DNA of 64,000 nucleotides from the NCBI RefSeq assembly GCF_038050405.1, contig NZ_CP150901.1, positions 62,001 to 126,000 on the forward strand, in the 5' to 3' direction. Positions 27,294-35,830 of the stretch are shown here, in pieces. Within the stretch, counting starts at the first letter, position 1. The number at the start of each line of letters is the position of its first letter. The position numbers and the translations under genes were made by a program. The notes below the pieces were generated by a model that ran no database searches, had not been told where the DNA came from, and saw nothing but the letters and a program-made list of their open reading frames with translations. The stretch is from Paraburkholderia sp. IMGN_8 (lineage in GTDB: Bacteria; Pseudomonadota; Gammaproteobacteria; Burkholderiales; Burkholderiaceae).

Positions 27294-27505
27294 ATGCGGA
27301 ACATTGTGCCCTGGTTAGCCATTCTCTTCGGCACGTTTGGTTTGTTTGCCCCTCGCAACGGGCGACCATGACAGTGTTAGTCATGGGCGAACTGTCGACT
27401 GCCGGCGCGATTTTTCTGATCATGGAAATGAACACGCCGCTCGGTGGGGTAGTCAAAATCTCGCTTGAGCCCATGTGCGCAGCGCTCGCCATTCTTGGCG
27501 AGTAG
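27294..27505 (+). pseudogene. DUF4239 (bestrophin-like) protein, C-terminal remnant with frameshift
   Basis: From 27294 one frame encodes IVPWLAILFGTFGLFAPRNG and stops at 27366. The next frame continues the same family with ATMTVLVMGELSTAGAIFL, then IMEMNTPLGGVVKISLEP and a stop at 27505. Together these match the C-terminal third of DUF4239 membrane proteins, with a 1- or 2-base frameshift near 27360. The 5' two thirds are missing. Confidence 0.7.
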
Positions 27506-27554
27506 CCGCTCGATTGCGGGGCGTTGGCTCTGTTGACCACGCACTCGAGCGCAA

Positions 27555-28538
27555 TCAGCGATTGAACCAGCGGTATTGGAGTGCGACCGAGACAGTTTGG
27601 AAATTGCCGCCGACGCGTGTAATCAGCCCACGCGACCACGCGAGCTTTGCGGACCATCTTTCGGCAAGCGGCACCGACAGCGTGACGCCGTAGCGCACAC
27701 TGCGCTGGAGGTCCTGATCCTGGGCGCCGTTCACGCTTGTCCGGCCGCCCGTGAAATACGTCGCGTTCGCGGCGAGCCAAAGCCCGGGGCGCCAGGTGTA
27801 GCCGCCATGCAACTGGAACTCGGGTATCGGATCCTGGCTGCGCCTCCGTCCACCGAAAAAATCGTTGTTGTCTGTAAAGAACCACACGCCCGCTGCGCCC
27901 TCCACGAACCAGTTGCCAATCGGCTGGGACAGTCCGATTTCTGGCTTGAACGACCATCGGTTCGACCCCACGTTGATCAGGCGGGACGGCACGTACTGGC
28001 CTGTCGGTGCAACGACGCTCACACTGACACCGAGGACCGTGGAGGGTTTGCGCCGCGCGAATTCCTCCGGGGTGAGCGCCGGATCGCCCAGCAGATTCAC
28101 GGCGACCCTGAACCGCACGTCGCCCAGTCCCGATCGATAGGCATGCTCCGGCCTACCCTCGACGTCGCCGGTCACATTCGCGCTCGCGTACGGGACGGAC
28201 ACCGCAACGCTTGCGGTATGGCCAGCGATGCCGAAGCTGTGGGAATAACCGAATGCATACGTGTTGATTTTGGCCTGCACATTGGCAATCGGCAACGAAG
28301 GGTCGACCGAGAAGCCGCCGCTCGATCGTGCATAGTCGAACACCACGAAATTCGTTCCGACCGGCGCAGCCGAGTAGGCGCGTGGTTCCATTTCCTGGGC
28401 ACTTGCCAACGCGGACCAGAGCAAAGCAACACCGACACGTGCCGGCCGAAAGCGCCGGGCAGCGCGCGTTGCCGAACGGATCTCAGCCTTGCAACCCGAT
28501 TTGACTGTGTGATTCGAGTCGATCGATGGTTTCGGCAT
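27555..28538 (-). CDS. Outer-membrane beta-barrel protein (phenol MetA-pathway transporter-like)
   Basis: A 327-residue protein with a long basic N-terminus, a hydrophobic signal-like stretch (RVGVALLWSALASAQ) and alternating beta-strands ending in an aromatic residue, VALQYRWFNR. That ending is typical of outer-membrane barrels. Segments such as GLGDVRFRVAVNLLGDPA and VVAPTGQYVPSRLINVGSNR match the MetA-pathway phenol-degradation/transporter family (PF13557). Such proteins are thought to form channels for small, often aromatic compounds. The substrate is unknown. A GGACC-N2-GGTCC site lies 58 bases upstream. Confidence 0.78.
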   Translation of the reverse strand: MPKPSIDSNHTVKSGCKAEIRSATRAARRFRPARVGVALLWSALASAQEMEPRAYSAAPVGTNFVVFDYARSSGGFSVDPSLPIANVQAKINTYAFGYSHSFGIAGHTASVAVSVPYASANVTGDVEGRPEHAYRSGLGDVRFRVAVNLLGDPALTPEEFARRKPSTVLGVSVSVVAPTGQYVPSRLINVGSNRWSFKPEIGLSQPIGNWFVEGAAGVWFFTDNNDFFGGRRRSQDPIPEFQLHGGYTWRPGLWLAANATYFTGGRTSVNGAQDQDLQRSVRYGVTLSVPLAERWSAKLAWSRGLITRVGGNFQTVSVALQYRWFNR

Positions 28539-28595
28539 TGTCGTGACGTTCGTCTCCGATTGATGTATGAGACGGCTGGATCATCGGTGCTCGCA

Positions 28596-28613
28596 ATAGG
28601 ACCAAGGTCCAAT
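28596..28613. promoter_or_regulatory. GGACC-N2-GGTCC site between divergent genes
   Basis: ATAGGACCAAGGTCCAAT shares the palindromic core with the site at 27251. It lies between the beta-barrel gene (start 28538, minus) and the small exported protein gene (start 28684, plus), so it could serve both. Confidence 0.7.
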
Positions 28614-28683
28614 ATGCGTACGACCGCATGCGACTAATCTGGAAGATGCGCGAGTCCGGTCGCGTCGTTCCTGGGAGAGAATC

Positions 28684-28989
28684 ATGACGAGTTCTGTACG
28701 CGCACTCGCGGTTCTGCTTATGTTGGCATGCGTCGTGCTGTCTTCGAGCGCATTCGCGAACTGCGCTACTAACGCGCGCGGCGAGACCGTTTGCGGCAAC
28801 GGAAAGACGGCCGGCGGCTATAACCCGAATACGGGTAACGCGTGGAAGGCCCAAAAGAATCAGAACGGCGTCACGACGACCCAGACAAGCAGGGGCGGAC
28901 AGGCCAAGACCAAGAACGGTAAGGGCGTGTATAAAAGCCCGAGTGGAAAGACATGCTACCGGAGCGCCAACAGTCAGGGATGCAATTGA
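28684..28989 (+). CDS. Small exported protein with a YNPNTG segment
   Basis: This 101-residue protein has a signal peptide (RALAVLLMLACVVLSSSAFA). The mature part has four Cys (NCATNARGETVCGNG near the start; TCYRSANSQGCN at the end) and a repeat-like middle, GGYNPNTGNAWKAQKNQNG then TKNGKGVYKSP. The YNPNTG and KTxNG elements resemble the repeats in the large exported protein at 24638-27091, so the two may act in the same surface structure; that is inference. AGAGAA precedes the ATG at good spacing. Confidence 0.7.
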   Translation: MTSSVRALAVLLMLACVVLSSSAFANCATNARGETVCGNGKTAGGYNPNTGNAWKAQKNQNGVTTTQTSRGGQAKTKNGKGVYKSPSGKTCYRSANSQGCN

Positions 28990-29117
28990 ATGTATGAAGC
29001 TGTCAGCCGTTTGCGCGCGCGGTGCTACGGTGGCTTTCCTCGCGCGCAGCTAATCCAGTCAATTCCAGTCAATAACAGGCCGCCGACAGATCGTGGGCCT
29101 TTCGGCGCCCCGGCCCT

Positions 29118-29858
29118 TCATTCAGCAAGATAGTCGTGCACCACGGTGCCAAGGCCAAGTGTGAGGTCAGACAGGATGTGCACGCCGGATATCACTTCAA
29201 TGACAGGCAGCGACGCAACGGGCGCGAGTGCGTGGTTGAGCAGTTCAAGCGCGGCAGGACCTTCCCACGCTCCCTTCACCGTGATGTCCTCGCAGAAGTA
29301 GCGCACCAGTTCGCAGATGCGTGGCGAGCCATCCACGTGCGGAATGATCTTGAGCAGAAAATTGGGCGCGGACAGCGACGCGAGGATCTGGTCGTGCGGT
29401 AGCGCGCGATGCTTATAACCCATCGTCGCAAGTGCGATCGGCACCGGGCCATATCTCAGGATGCCGCCGATGGTGTCCTTTTCGATCCGCAACTCAGGTG
29501 ACGCGAGCTTTTTGGGAAATCCCCAGATTTCGCGGCCGCCGGCGATCGGCGGTTCGTCGTCGAGAAACATGGCGTGGACATAGCTGCCGCGCTGACCCTG
29601 GAAACTGACCGGAATGACCTGGCCGCTTTCAGTGTAATCACCAAAACCCGTTGAATCGGGCATCCGGATGAATTCGAATTTTACGAGCGGTTCGGTCATT
29701 TCGAGGGGGGCAGGAATGACTTCGGCTAGTGCATCCGGATCGGTCCGATAAGTGATGATCAGGAACTCCCGATCGACAAATCGATAGGGACCGGGCGGAT
29801 ACGCGGGGCTGGTGAGCGGCATGGCAAATGCGCGCTTCTTTACGTCGGCTTCGGTCAT
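29118..29858 (-). CDS. adc: Acetoacetate decarboxylase
   Basis: A 246-residue enzyme that matches acetoacetate decarboxylase along its length. The Schiff-base lysine is in [12 protein letters not shown] (about residue 116), and the N-terminus has [16 protein letters not shown]. It decarboxylates acetoacetate to acetone and CO2. It starts 39 bases after the patatin gene, so the two form an operon. Burkholderiaceae often place these genes next to 3-hydroxybutyrate dehydrogenase, which is absent here. The likely setting is ketone-body or polyhydroxybutyrate turnover. Confidence 0.92.
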   Translation of the reverse strand: MTEADVKKRAFAMPLTSPAYPPGPYRFVDREFLIITYRTDPDALAEVIPAPLEMTEPLVKFEFIRMPDSTGFGDYTESGQVIPVSFQGQRGSYVHAMFLDDEPPIAGGREIWGFPKKLASPELRIEKDTIGGILRYGPVPIALATMGYKHRALPHDQILASLSAPNFLLKIIPHVDGSPRICELVRYFCEDITVKGAWEGPAALELLNHALAPVASLPVIEVISGVHILSDLTLGLGTVVHDYLAE

Positions 29859-29897
29859 GTTGCATGCTCCTTATGTCGGCTGCGATAGTCCGACGTG

Positions 29898-31046
29898 TTA
29901 CGCGGTCAGGTCGTAGATGCGCACGCCATTGCCCAGATCGGTGGCTTGACGCCATTGCGGGTCGGCGATCGACTTTTGGGCATCGCTGTATCCGAAATCC
30001 CACAGTTCCATCACAGTCGCGCGGGAGAACTCGTAATCCTTAAAGCTCGACGAGCGCGTGTTGTGCCGGTTGATGAAATGAACAAGGGCGACGGCGCCGC
30101 GAGTGCTGATGGCGCCAAGTTTCTGGACGTCGGGGTCCGTTTGAAGCGAGGGTGGCAGCTTGTCGAGCAGGCGGTGCAGCGAGTTGCGAAGGTCTTCGAT
30201 TTCGCTGACACGGGCCGTATTGAAACGTGTCTTGCTCGAGTACTGGATGTCCTTGGTGCGTTCCTGCACTTCTCTGAGGGTTTTGGGCAGTTCGCCGGCG
30301 CCGCTGAAGACGTCGACCTGCAAGATCAACGCGCTCATTCTGTAGTCCTCGTCCAGAACGTACCAAAGTGGCGAGTTGCACGCGATACCGCCGTCCCAAT
30401 ACCATTCTCCCTCTATCTGAACAGCGGGAAAACCCGGGGGCAGTGCACCGCTTGCCATCACATGCTTAGGGCCGATCCGTGTCTTGCTATTGTCAAAATA
30501 AACCGAGTTACCGGTGCGCACGTTGACGGCGCCTAGCGAAAGGCGCACCACTTTCCGGTTGATCAGCTCAAAATCGACCAGTTCTTCAAGTGATGCTCTG
30601 AGCGGGACGGTGTCATAAAGGCTTAACGCCTCGAAGTTTTCCTCGTGCGAAATAAAAGGCGCCGGTATCCGCGGCGAAAAGAAACCCGGCACGCCAAATG
30701 CGACCGAGGATGCCGCACTCATGAAATTGAATAGTGGGCGCATCGGATCGAGCGACAGTGGCGGCACAAATGGGGCGTGTGCCGATACGCGTTCCCAGAA
30801 CTCCCGCAATCGCTTTACACGCTGCTCAGGCAGATTACCTGCAATCAGCGCAGCATTGATTGCGCCAATCGACACGCCAGAGATCCAGTCGGGCGCGACG
30901 CCCGCTTCGGCGAGCCCGGCATAAACACCGGCCTGGTAGGCCCCCAGGGCACCACCGCCTTGCAGCACCATGACGGTATGGTCGAACTTGCCCCAGCTGG
31001 TGGTCGCGCTTGAGGGTTCAGCCTGGTCCTGGTGTGCCTTTGCCAT
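29898..31046 (-). CDS. Patatin-like phospholipase with DUF3734 domain
   Basis: This 382-residue protein has the patatin oxyanion loop LQGGGALGAYQAGVYAGL, the nucleophile elbow GVSIGAINAALI (GxSxG) and the catalytic Asp in WYWDGGIACNSPLW. The C-terminal third matches DUF3734, common in proteins of polyhydroxybutyrate-using bacteria. It hydrolyses a lipid or ester inside the cell or at the inner membrane. I chose the ATG at 31046, after GGGG at good spacing, not the frame start at 31088. It is the first gene of the two-gene operon with adc. Confidence 0.88.
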   Translation of the reverse strand: MAKAHQDQAEPSSATTSWGKFDHTVMVLQGGGALGAYQAGVYAGLAEAGVAPDWISGVSIGAINAALIAGNLPEQRVKRLREFWERVSAHAPFVPPLSLDPMRPLFNFMSAASSVAFGVPGFFSPRIPAPFISHEENFEALSLYDTVPLRASLEELVDFELINRKVVRLSLGAVNVRTGNSVYFDNSKTRIGPKHVMASGALPPGFPAVQIEGEWYWDGGIACNSPLWYVLDEDYRMSALILQVDVFSGAGELPKTLREVQERTKDIQYSSKTRFNTARVSEIEDLRNSLHRLLDKLPPSLQTDPDVQKLGAISTRGAVALVHFINRHNTRSSSFKDYEFSRATVMELWDFGYSDAQKSIADPQWRQATDLGNGVRIYDLTA

Positions 31047-31667
31047 GACTACCCCACAAGTGGAGGGATGTTTGCGCACCACGGCCAAGTCGGCGATGAA
31101 GCCTTGGTTTATTTAAGCATTGCACGTAGTGAGCTTATATCTGCAGCGAGCCGGCGTTGGCATGGCTCCGCTTCTTTCGAACTCAACGATGACGTCATTC
31201 AAGCTACATGCTCCGCGGGGCGTGAACAATTGGACTTTGGTCCAATGCAACGGCTATCCAATACAGAGGCATCGAGTTGAGAATGAGAAGAATATACGTG
31301 CACGTCATTTGCTATTTTCTCACTGCGTACTAGGATTAATTTGCCGTTCGGTCTTATCCGGTCGCGGAGTTTTTACTGGGATTTCCATATGGCTGGCGGT
31401 GCCCACGTCCAGCCCTGCCATCTGCCACGCCAGCAAATCGCCGGACGAGCAACGCACAACAAAGGTGACGACTCGAAAGCTTGCCCATGACGCAGGCTTG
31501 GAGCGCGCACTGACGAGCGAATCACAATTCTGAGTTTCCGGCCGGCTTCGTAACATCTAGCGGCGGTAACCAGCCTCCGGGTCAAGGGGCTTTGCCTCTT
31601 ATGGAAATCCAAGGCGAGTTCTTGTCAGCCCATCTCGCGGTGCCGACCTTTGAGAGGCAGTTCGGCC
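31047..31667. other. 620-base intergenic region, only a regulatory site seen
   Basis: Open frames here, such as the plus-strand frame 31120-31533, match nothing I recognise and have no good start. The one clear element is the GGACC-type palindrome at 31229-31246. The region separates the patatin-adc operon (minus) from the two-component operon (plus) and must hold both promoters. It has several stretches richer in A and T than the flanking genes. Confidence 0.45.
31229..31246. promoter_or_regulatory. GGACC-N2-GGTCC-type site between adc/patatin and the two-component genes
   Basis: ATTGGACTTTGGTCCAAT differs from the 27251 site at one core position. It lies 183 bases upstream of the patatin start and 422 bases upstream of the histidine kinase start, closer to the former. 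Confidence 0.65.
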
Positions 31668-33242
31668 ATGAGCATCGTCATGCCAGTCACTGTCGTGCTG
31701 GAAACGGCAGCCATCCTGTGGTTGCTGACGGTGCTGGCGCGACGCCGCCGGGCAGCAGCATCGATCGCTAGTCGTAATCCGCCACATCTGCCAGTGCCTT
31801 ACGCCGAACGCGCCATGCTCGGCCTGCGTGTGATGCGGGCACGCTTGTCGACGATCGCCAGGAGGGCTAGTCCTTTCGGCTCGTTGGCGCAAGCAGGTTC
31901 GTCAGGAGAGACCTGCGAGACACGCGCGGAGAACCTTCGCGTCGCGGACGCTTCCCCTGTGCCGGAAGCGGGGCAGCGTGGGACTCGCGCCGGGCATCCA
32001 TTTGCAGAGCGACTCCGCACCACGGCTTCCGCGAGAGTCGTTCACCGGGAGCTCTCCGAGAGCGGCGGACGATCGGTGGGCCTGGCGGGTGTACACGCAG
32101 GCGCGGTCGAGCGAGGGAGCGGTGAGCGTTACTTTCGCGAGGCACTGGCGCTATTGCCGTTTGCGATTCTGATGCTGGGCGAGCATGGCCAGATGGTGAT
32201 GGTCAATCTGCAAACTGCCAGGCTGTTCGGATACGAATATGGCGAATTGATCTGGAAACCTGTCGAACTACTGGTGCCTGACCTGCATTTCGACAGCAAC
32301 GCCCCCTTTGGGGCAGACCCGTCCGCGTTACAGCAATCCCGCGGCATCGTGCCTTCGCACGAAATGTCTGCGCGGCGCAAGGACGGCACGGAGTTTCCCG
32401 TGGAAATCGGCCTTAGTGCATTTCGCTTCGACAACGACAACGTAACGCTCGCATTCATCATCGACCGGACGGATCGATATGAGTTACACCGCAACCGCCA
32501 GGAGCTCGCGCATCTGACGCGGGTGTCCACCATGGGCCAGTTAGCCTCATCGCTAGCCCATGAGTTGAACCAGCCGCTTACCGCAATCCTGAGCAACGTG
32601 CAGGCCGCGCAGCGGTTTATGGCTACTGATCCGATCGATCTGGGTGAGGTTCGGGAGATCCTGAACGACATCGTTCAGGATGACTACCGCGCAAGCGAAG
32701 TGATTCGGCGCATTCGTGCGGTCGTCAAGAAAGGCGACCTGGAGGTCGCGCCACTCCACCTCGCGGGAGTGATCCGTGACGTGGTCCTTCTGGTGCACAG
32801 CGACGCGATTGTGCGCGGAATGCGCGTAACACTCGACATCGACGGCGATCTGCCGCCGGTGCGCGGCGACAAGGTGCAGCTGCAGCAGGTCATCCTCAAT
32901 CTCCTGCTCAACGCATTCGATGCGATGAGCAATGTGCCGCCGCTCGAGCGTGTGGTCTCCGTGACGCTCCGGCCCGAGAACAACGGCATGGTCTGCATCG
33001 CCGTTCGCGATCGGGGCCATGGACTGACTTCCGACAAGCTCGACAAGATCTTTAAGCCATTCTTTACATCAAAACCCCAGGGGCTCGGTTTGGGATTGTC
33101 GATTAGCCGCTCCATCATCGACATGCACCGCGGGCGACTCTGGGCCGAAAACAACACCGATCGAGGCGCGACGTTCTATGTCACCCTGCCCGCAGAGGAT
33201 ACGACTGCGACGGGTCAGGACGAGTCGCGATACAGGCCATGA
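31668..33242 (+). CDS. PAS-domain sensor histidine kinase
   Basis: A 524-residue kinase with one N-terminal membrane segment (VVLETAAILWLLTVLA), a poorly conserved Arg/Ser-rich linker to about residue 140, and a PAS domain (LLPFAILMLGEHGQMVMVN; ARRKDGTEFPVEIGLSAF). A HisKA dimerisation helix follows, with the phospho-accepting His in SLAHELNQPLTAIL (about residue 298). The HATPase core has the N-box NLLLNAFDAM, the G1 box DRGHGL and the G2 box GLGLGLSISRS. This is the FixL/TodS-like class of Burkholderiales. The signal is unknown. The ATG at 31668 is preceded by GAGAGG. Its stop overlaps the regulator's ATG by 4 bases. Confidence 0.9.
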   Translation: MSIVMPVTVVLETAAILWLLTVLARRRRAAASIASRNPPHLPVPYAERAMLGLRVMRARLSTIARRASPFGSLAQAGSSGETCETRAENLRVADASPVPEAGQRGTRAGHPFAERLRTTASARVVHRELSESGGRSVGLAGVHAGAVERGSGERYFREALALLPFAILMLGEHGQMVMVNLQTARLFGYEYGELIWKPVELLVPDLHFDSNAPFGADPSALQQSRGIVPSHEMSARRKDGTEFPVEIGLSAFRFDNDNVTLAFIIDRTDRYELHRNRQELAHLTRVSTMGQLASSLAHELNQPLTAILSNVQAAQRFMATDPIDLGEVREILNDIVQDDYRASEVIRRIRAVVKKGDLEVAPLHLAGVIRDVVLLVHSDAIVRGMRVTLDIDGDLPPVRGDKVQLQQVILNLLLNAFDAMSNVPPLERVVSVTLRPENNGMVCIAVRDRGHGLTSDKLDKIFKPFFTSKPQGLGLGLSISRSIIDMHRGRLWAENNTDRGATFYVTLPAEDTTATGQDESRYRP

Positions 33243-33874
33243 CAGATTCTGATTCGCTCGTGTTCGTCGTCGACGACGACGATGCTGTGCGCCGTGCACT
33301 GGCGCGTTTGATCCAGTCCGCCGGCTATCGGGTGGAGACATTCGGTTCGGCACGGGCATTTCTCGACAGGATGCGCGCCGACACCTGCCCTGCGTGCCTG
33401 GTACTGGATATTCAATTGCCGGATCTCAGCGGTCTGGAACTGCAGCGCGAGCTCAATGCGGCGCTGCCGATCATTTTCATCACCGGGTACGGGGACATCC
33501 CCATGACAGTAGGAGCAATGAAGGCGGGGGCAACCGATTTCCTGCCGAAACCGGTGCGTGATACCGATCTGCTGCGTGCGATCGGACAGGCGTTCGAGCG
33601 CGTGGCGCAAACGTACGCCGTCAACCGTGAACTGGATGCAATCCGTGTGCGTCTCGGACGGCTGACACCTCGCGAGCGGGAGGTGATGGCGCTCGTCGTG
33701 ACCGGCCGTCTGAACAAGCAGGTCGCCGGCGAATTGGGTACGGTCGAAAAAACGATCAAGGCGCATCGCGCACGCGTGATGGCGAAGATGGAAGTCACTT
33801 CGCTCGCCGAGCTCGTTCGCGTCGCAGACAAGGCCGGTCTTGGCGGTGCTGCTGAAACACGCGCATCGCGCTAA
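33239..33874 (+). CDS. FixJ/NarL-type response regulator
   Basis: This 211-residue regulator has a receiver domain with the acidic pocket FVVDDDDAV, the phospho-acceptor Asp in LVLDIQLP and the Lys in DFLPKPVRD. A LuxR-type HTH follows: LTPREREVMALVVTGRLNKQ then VEKTIKAHRARVMAKM. Translation is coupled to the PAS kinase by ATGA overlap, so they form a two-component pair. It is the natural candidate to bind the repeated GGACC-N2-GGTCC sites nearby, but that is inference. Confidence 0.92.
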   Translation: MTDSDSLVFVVDDDDAVRRALARLIQSAGYRVETFGSARAFLDRMRADTCPACLVLDIQLPDLSGLELQRELNAALPIIFITGYGDIPMTVGAMKAGATDFLPKPVRDTDLLRAIGQAFERVAQTYAVNRELDAIRVRLGRLTPREREVMALVVTGRLNKQVAGELGTVEKTIKAHRARVMAKMEVTSLAELVRVADKAGLGGAAETRASR

Positions 33875-33935
33875 GCAGCGGCAATCTGGCACGCATGGCG
33901 CTCCGTGCCAGCGCGCTTCGCTTTCCGGTGTCCAT

Positions 33936-33953
33936 TCGGGACCAAGGTCCAAT
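33936..33953. promoter_or_regulatory. GGACC-N2-GGTCC site before the receiver-only gene
   Basis: TCGGGACCAAGGTCCAAT keeps the full GGACC-AA-GGTCC core and the right arm. It ends 82 bases before the start of the receiver gene at 34036. Confidence 0.7.
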
Positions 33954-34035
33954 ATCGGCAAACCTGTCTGACTCATAGGCTGTCGTATGGGGGAATGCGC
34001 TTGCGCGTGCATTCCCGGACACCGGACTACTCACA

Positions 34036-34422
34036 ATGGGAAAACTCAAACCATTCGTTGTTGTCGTTGATGACGATGAATCGGTGAGCCGAGCGATCAA
34101 GAGACTGTTGCGCTCAATCGGAATCGCCGCCGAAACGTTCGCAAGTGGCGACGCGTTTCTCGATGTCCTGTCGTCCATGCCGTCGTATCGCCCTGACTGC
34201 GTGATTCTCGACGTGCAGATGCCAGGGCTGAACGGACTGGAAGTCCAGCGACGCCTGGCCGGCAGTGGCATACCTGTCATTTTCATCACCGCCCACGACG
34301 ACATCGGCGTGCGCGAGCACGCGCTCGCAGCCGGCGCGGTTGCCTACTTGCGCAAGCCGTTCAACGACGAACTGTTCGTCAAGACAGTACGCGCTGCCCT
34401 TGAAGGCGATCAGCCGCCGTAG
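34036..34422 (+). CDS. Receiver-only response regulator
   Basis: A 128-residue protein made of one receiver domain: VVVDDDESVSRAIKRLL, phospho-acceptor Asp in VILDVQMPGLNGLE, and Lys in YLRKPFNDELF. There is no output domain and no room for one before the stop. It lies 161 bases after the FixJ-type regulator. It could compete for phosphate from the PAS kinase, act as a phosphate sink or bind a partner protein. It probably has its own promoter, next to a GGACC-type site. Confidence 0.9.
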   Translation: MGKLKPFVVVVDDDESVSRAIKRLLRSIGIAAETFASGDAFLDVLSSMPSYRPDCVILDVQMPGLNGLEVQRRLAGSGIPVIFITAHDDIGVREHALAAGAVAYLRKPFNDELFVKTVRAALEGDQPP

Positions 34423-34454
34423 CGCAAGCCCGTGCGCTTGCGTATTCAGACGAT

Positions 34455-34472
34455 ATGGGACCAAAGGCCAAT
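34455..34472. promoter_or_regulatory. Degenerate GGACC-type site before the SYLF gene
   Basis: ATGGGACCAAAGGCCAAT matches the shared motif with two mismatches in the right half of the core. It ends 104 bases before the SYLF gene start, a spacing similar to that at 33936. It is the weakest of the five. Confidence 0.5.
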
Positions 34473-34576
34473 TGTTTTAACGGGACGCAAACACCACTAT
34501 TCACGTTGCCTGAGAAGAATTCGAGGCGGAAACGCGTTACGCACCGTGGTGTCAATTTCTGAATGGAGCACGCATC

Positions 34577-35137
34577 ATGATCAAGTACCTTCGGCTAATT
34601 CTCGCGGTTCCCCTCTTTCTGTTTGCCGTGGCGTGTTCGACGAACCCGACTGTTGCCACGGGTGGGGACCCCGAGTTAGACGCGCAAGCACGTGAGGCCC
34701 TGCAGCAACTCTTCGACAGCACCCCGAAGGCGAAAGATCTCCAATACCAGGCGAAAGCCGTCGTCGTGTTTCCGAGCATCGTCAAGGCTGGGTTGCTAGT
34801 CGGTGCGCAAGGTGGAAAGGGCGTGATGTTTAGTCCGGACGGCAGGATCCTTGGGTACTACAGAGTGCGCGGACTTTCATACGGGTTGCAAGCAGGCGCA
34901 CAAACCTTTTCGGAGGCGATGTTTTTAATGACCGACCCGGCAATCACTGAGCTCACGAGCGGCACTGGATTGTCCGTTGGTGTGGGACCGAGCGTCGTGG
35001 TGGTGGATGCAGGGATGGCCAAATCGATGACAACTACGACGTTGAAATCAGATGTCTATGCGTTCATTTTTGGCCAGCAGGGCTTGATGGCCGGTCTGGG
35101 CGTTCAGGGACAGAGAATTGTCAAGTTTGACCAGTGA
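34577..35137 (+). CDS. SYLF/YSC84-domain lipoprotein
   Basis: This 186-residue protein has a lipoprotein signal with LFAVACST (Cys about residue 21). It has the SYLF pattern: FDSTPKAKDLQYQAKAVVVF, LLVGAQGGKGVMF, then GYYRVRGLSYGLQAGAQTFS and a terminal LMAGLGVQGQRIVKF. SYLF domains bind phospholipids, and bacterial members are exported lipid-binding proteins that are often stress-inducible. The likely site is the periplasmic face of the outer membrane. Confidence 0.88.
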   Translation: MIKYLRLILAVPLFLFAVACSTNPTVATGGDPELDAQAREALQQLFDSTPKAKDLQYQAKAVVVFPSIVKAGLLVGAQGGKGVMFSPDGRILGYYRVRGLSYGLQAGAQTFSEAMFLMTDPAITELTSGTGLSVGVGPSVVVVDAGMAKSMTTTTLKSDVYAFIFGQQGLMAGLGVQGQRIVKFDQ

Positions 35138-35329
35138 AGTGCGCAATATCCTCGCGCAGTCATAGCGCCCGATGCTCTGAAGCGAATCGCCGCGGTAATG
35201 CTCGCCGCGCCAGGCGCGCGATCGGGAAACGTGCTCGGGGGAGCCGGGAAATCGTGCGCGCGTTGCGCGGACATTGACCGCCAGTAGCCAGTAAACAGGT
35301 CGACCGTAGAACATTGAGGACCTCAAGCC

Positions 35330-35803
35330 ATGCAACGAATGCAGCGAGTCGCAATTGGTTTGGTGGTATGGGTGCTGACATTCGCGGCCGCCGCGCAGCA
35401 GCCCATCATCTATCCGGCCAAGGGGCAGAGCGCGGAGAAGCAAAACACGGATACCGCCGAATGCCAGCTATGGGCGAAGCAGACGACCGGCGTGGATCCG
35501 GTCGCGATTGCCCAGCAATCCGGTCAGCCGGGCGCTCAGCCGAAGCAAGGCGGAGCGCTCAAGGGCGCAGCCGGCGGCGCGGCTGTGGGCGCGGCGGTGG
35601 GCGCCATCGCGGGCAACGCAGGAAAGGGCGCGGCGATTGGCGCAGTGACCGGGACGGCGGGCGGCGGCATGCGTCAGCGTCGAGCCAACCAGGCTGCGGC
35701 CGAACAGCAGCAAGCGGGTCAGCAACAGACGTCTCAGCAGATGGCGACATTCAATCGCGCAGTTGCTGCGTGCATGACCGGGCGCGGCTACACGGTCCAG
35801 TAG
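35330..35803 (+). CDS. YMGG-like Gly-zipper envelope protein
   Basis: A 157-residue exported protein. The signal peptide runs VAIGLVVWVLTFAAAAQQ. The middle is a Gly-zipper, GGALKGAAGGAAVGAAVGAI then AGNAGKGAAIGAVTGTAGGG, followed by a Gln/Ala-rich segment and a final CMTGRGYTVQ. Gly-zipper segments insert in membranes, often as small oligomers. The start is 27 bases upstream of the RND operon, so it may be co-transcribed with it or simply adjacent. Confidence 0.82.
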   Translation: MQRMQRVAIGLVVWVLTFAAAAQQPIIYPAKGQSAEKQNTDTAECQLWAKQTTGVDPVAIAQQSGQPGAQPKQGGALKGAAGGAAVGAAVGAIAGNAGKGAAIGAVTGTAGGGMRQRRANQAAAEQQQAGQQQTSQQMATFNRAVAACMTGRGYTVQ

Positions 35804-35830
35804 ACATCGATCGAGACAGGAGAGACATCC

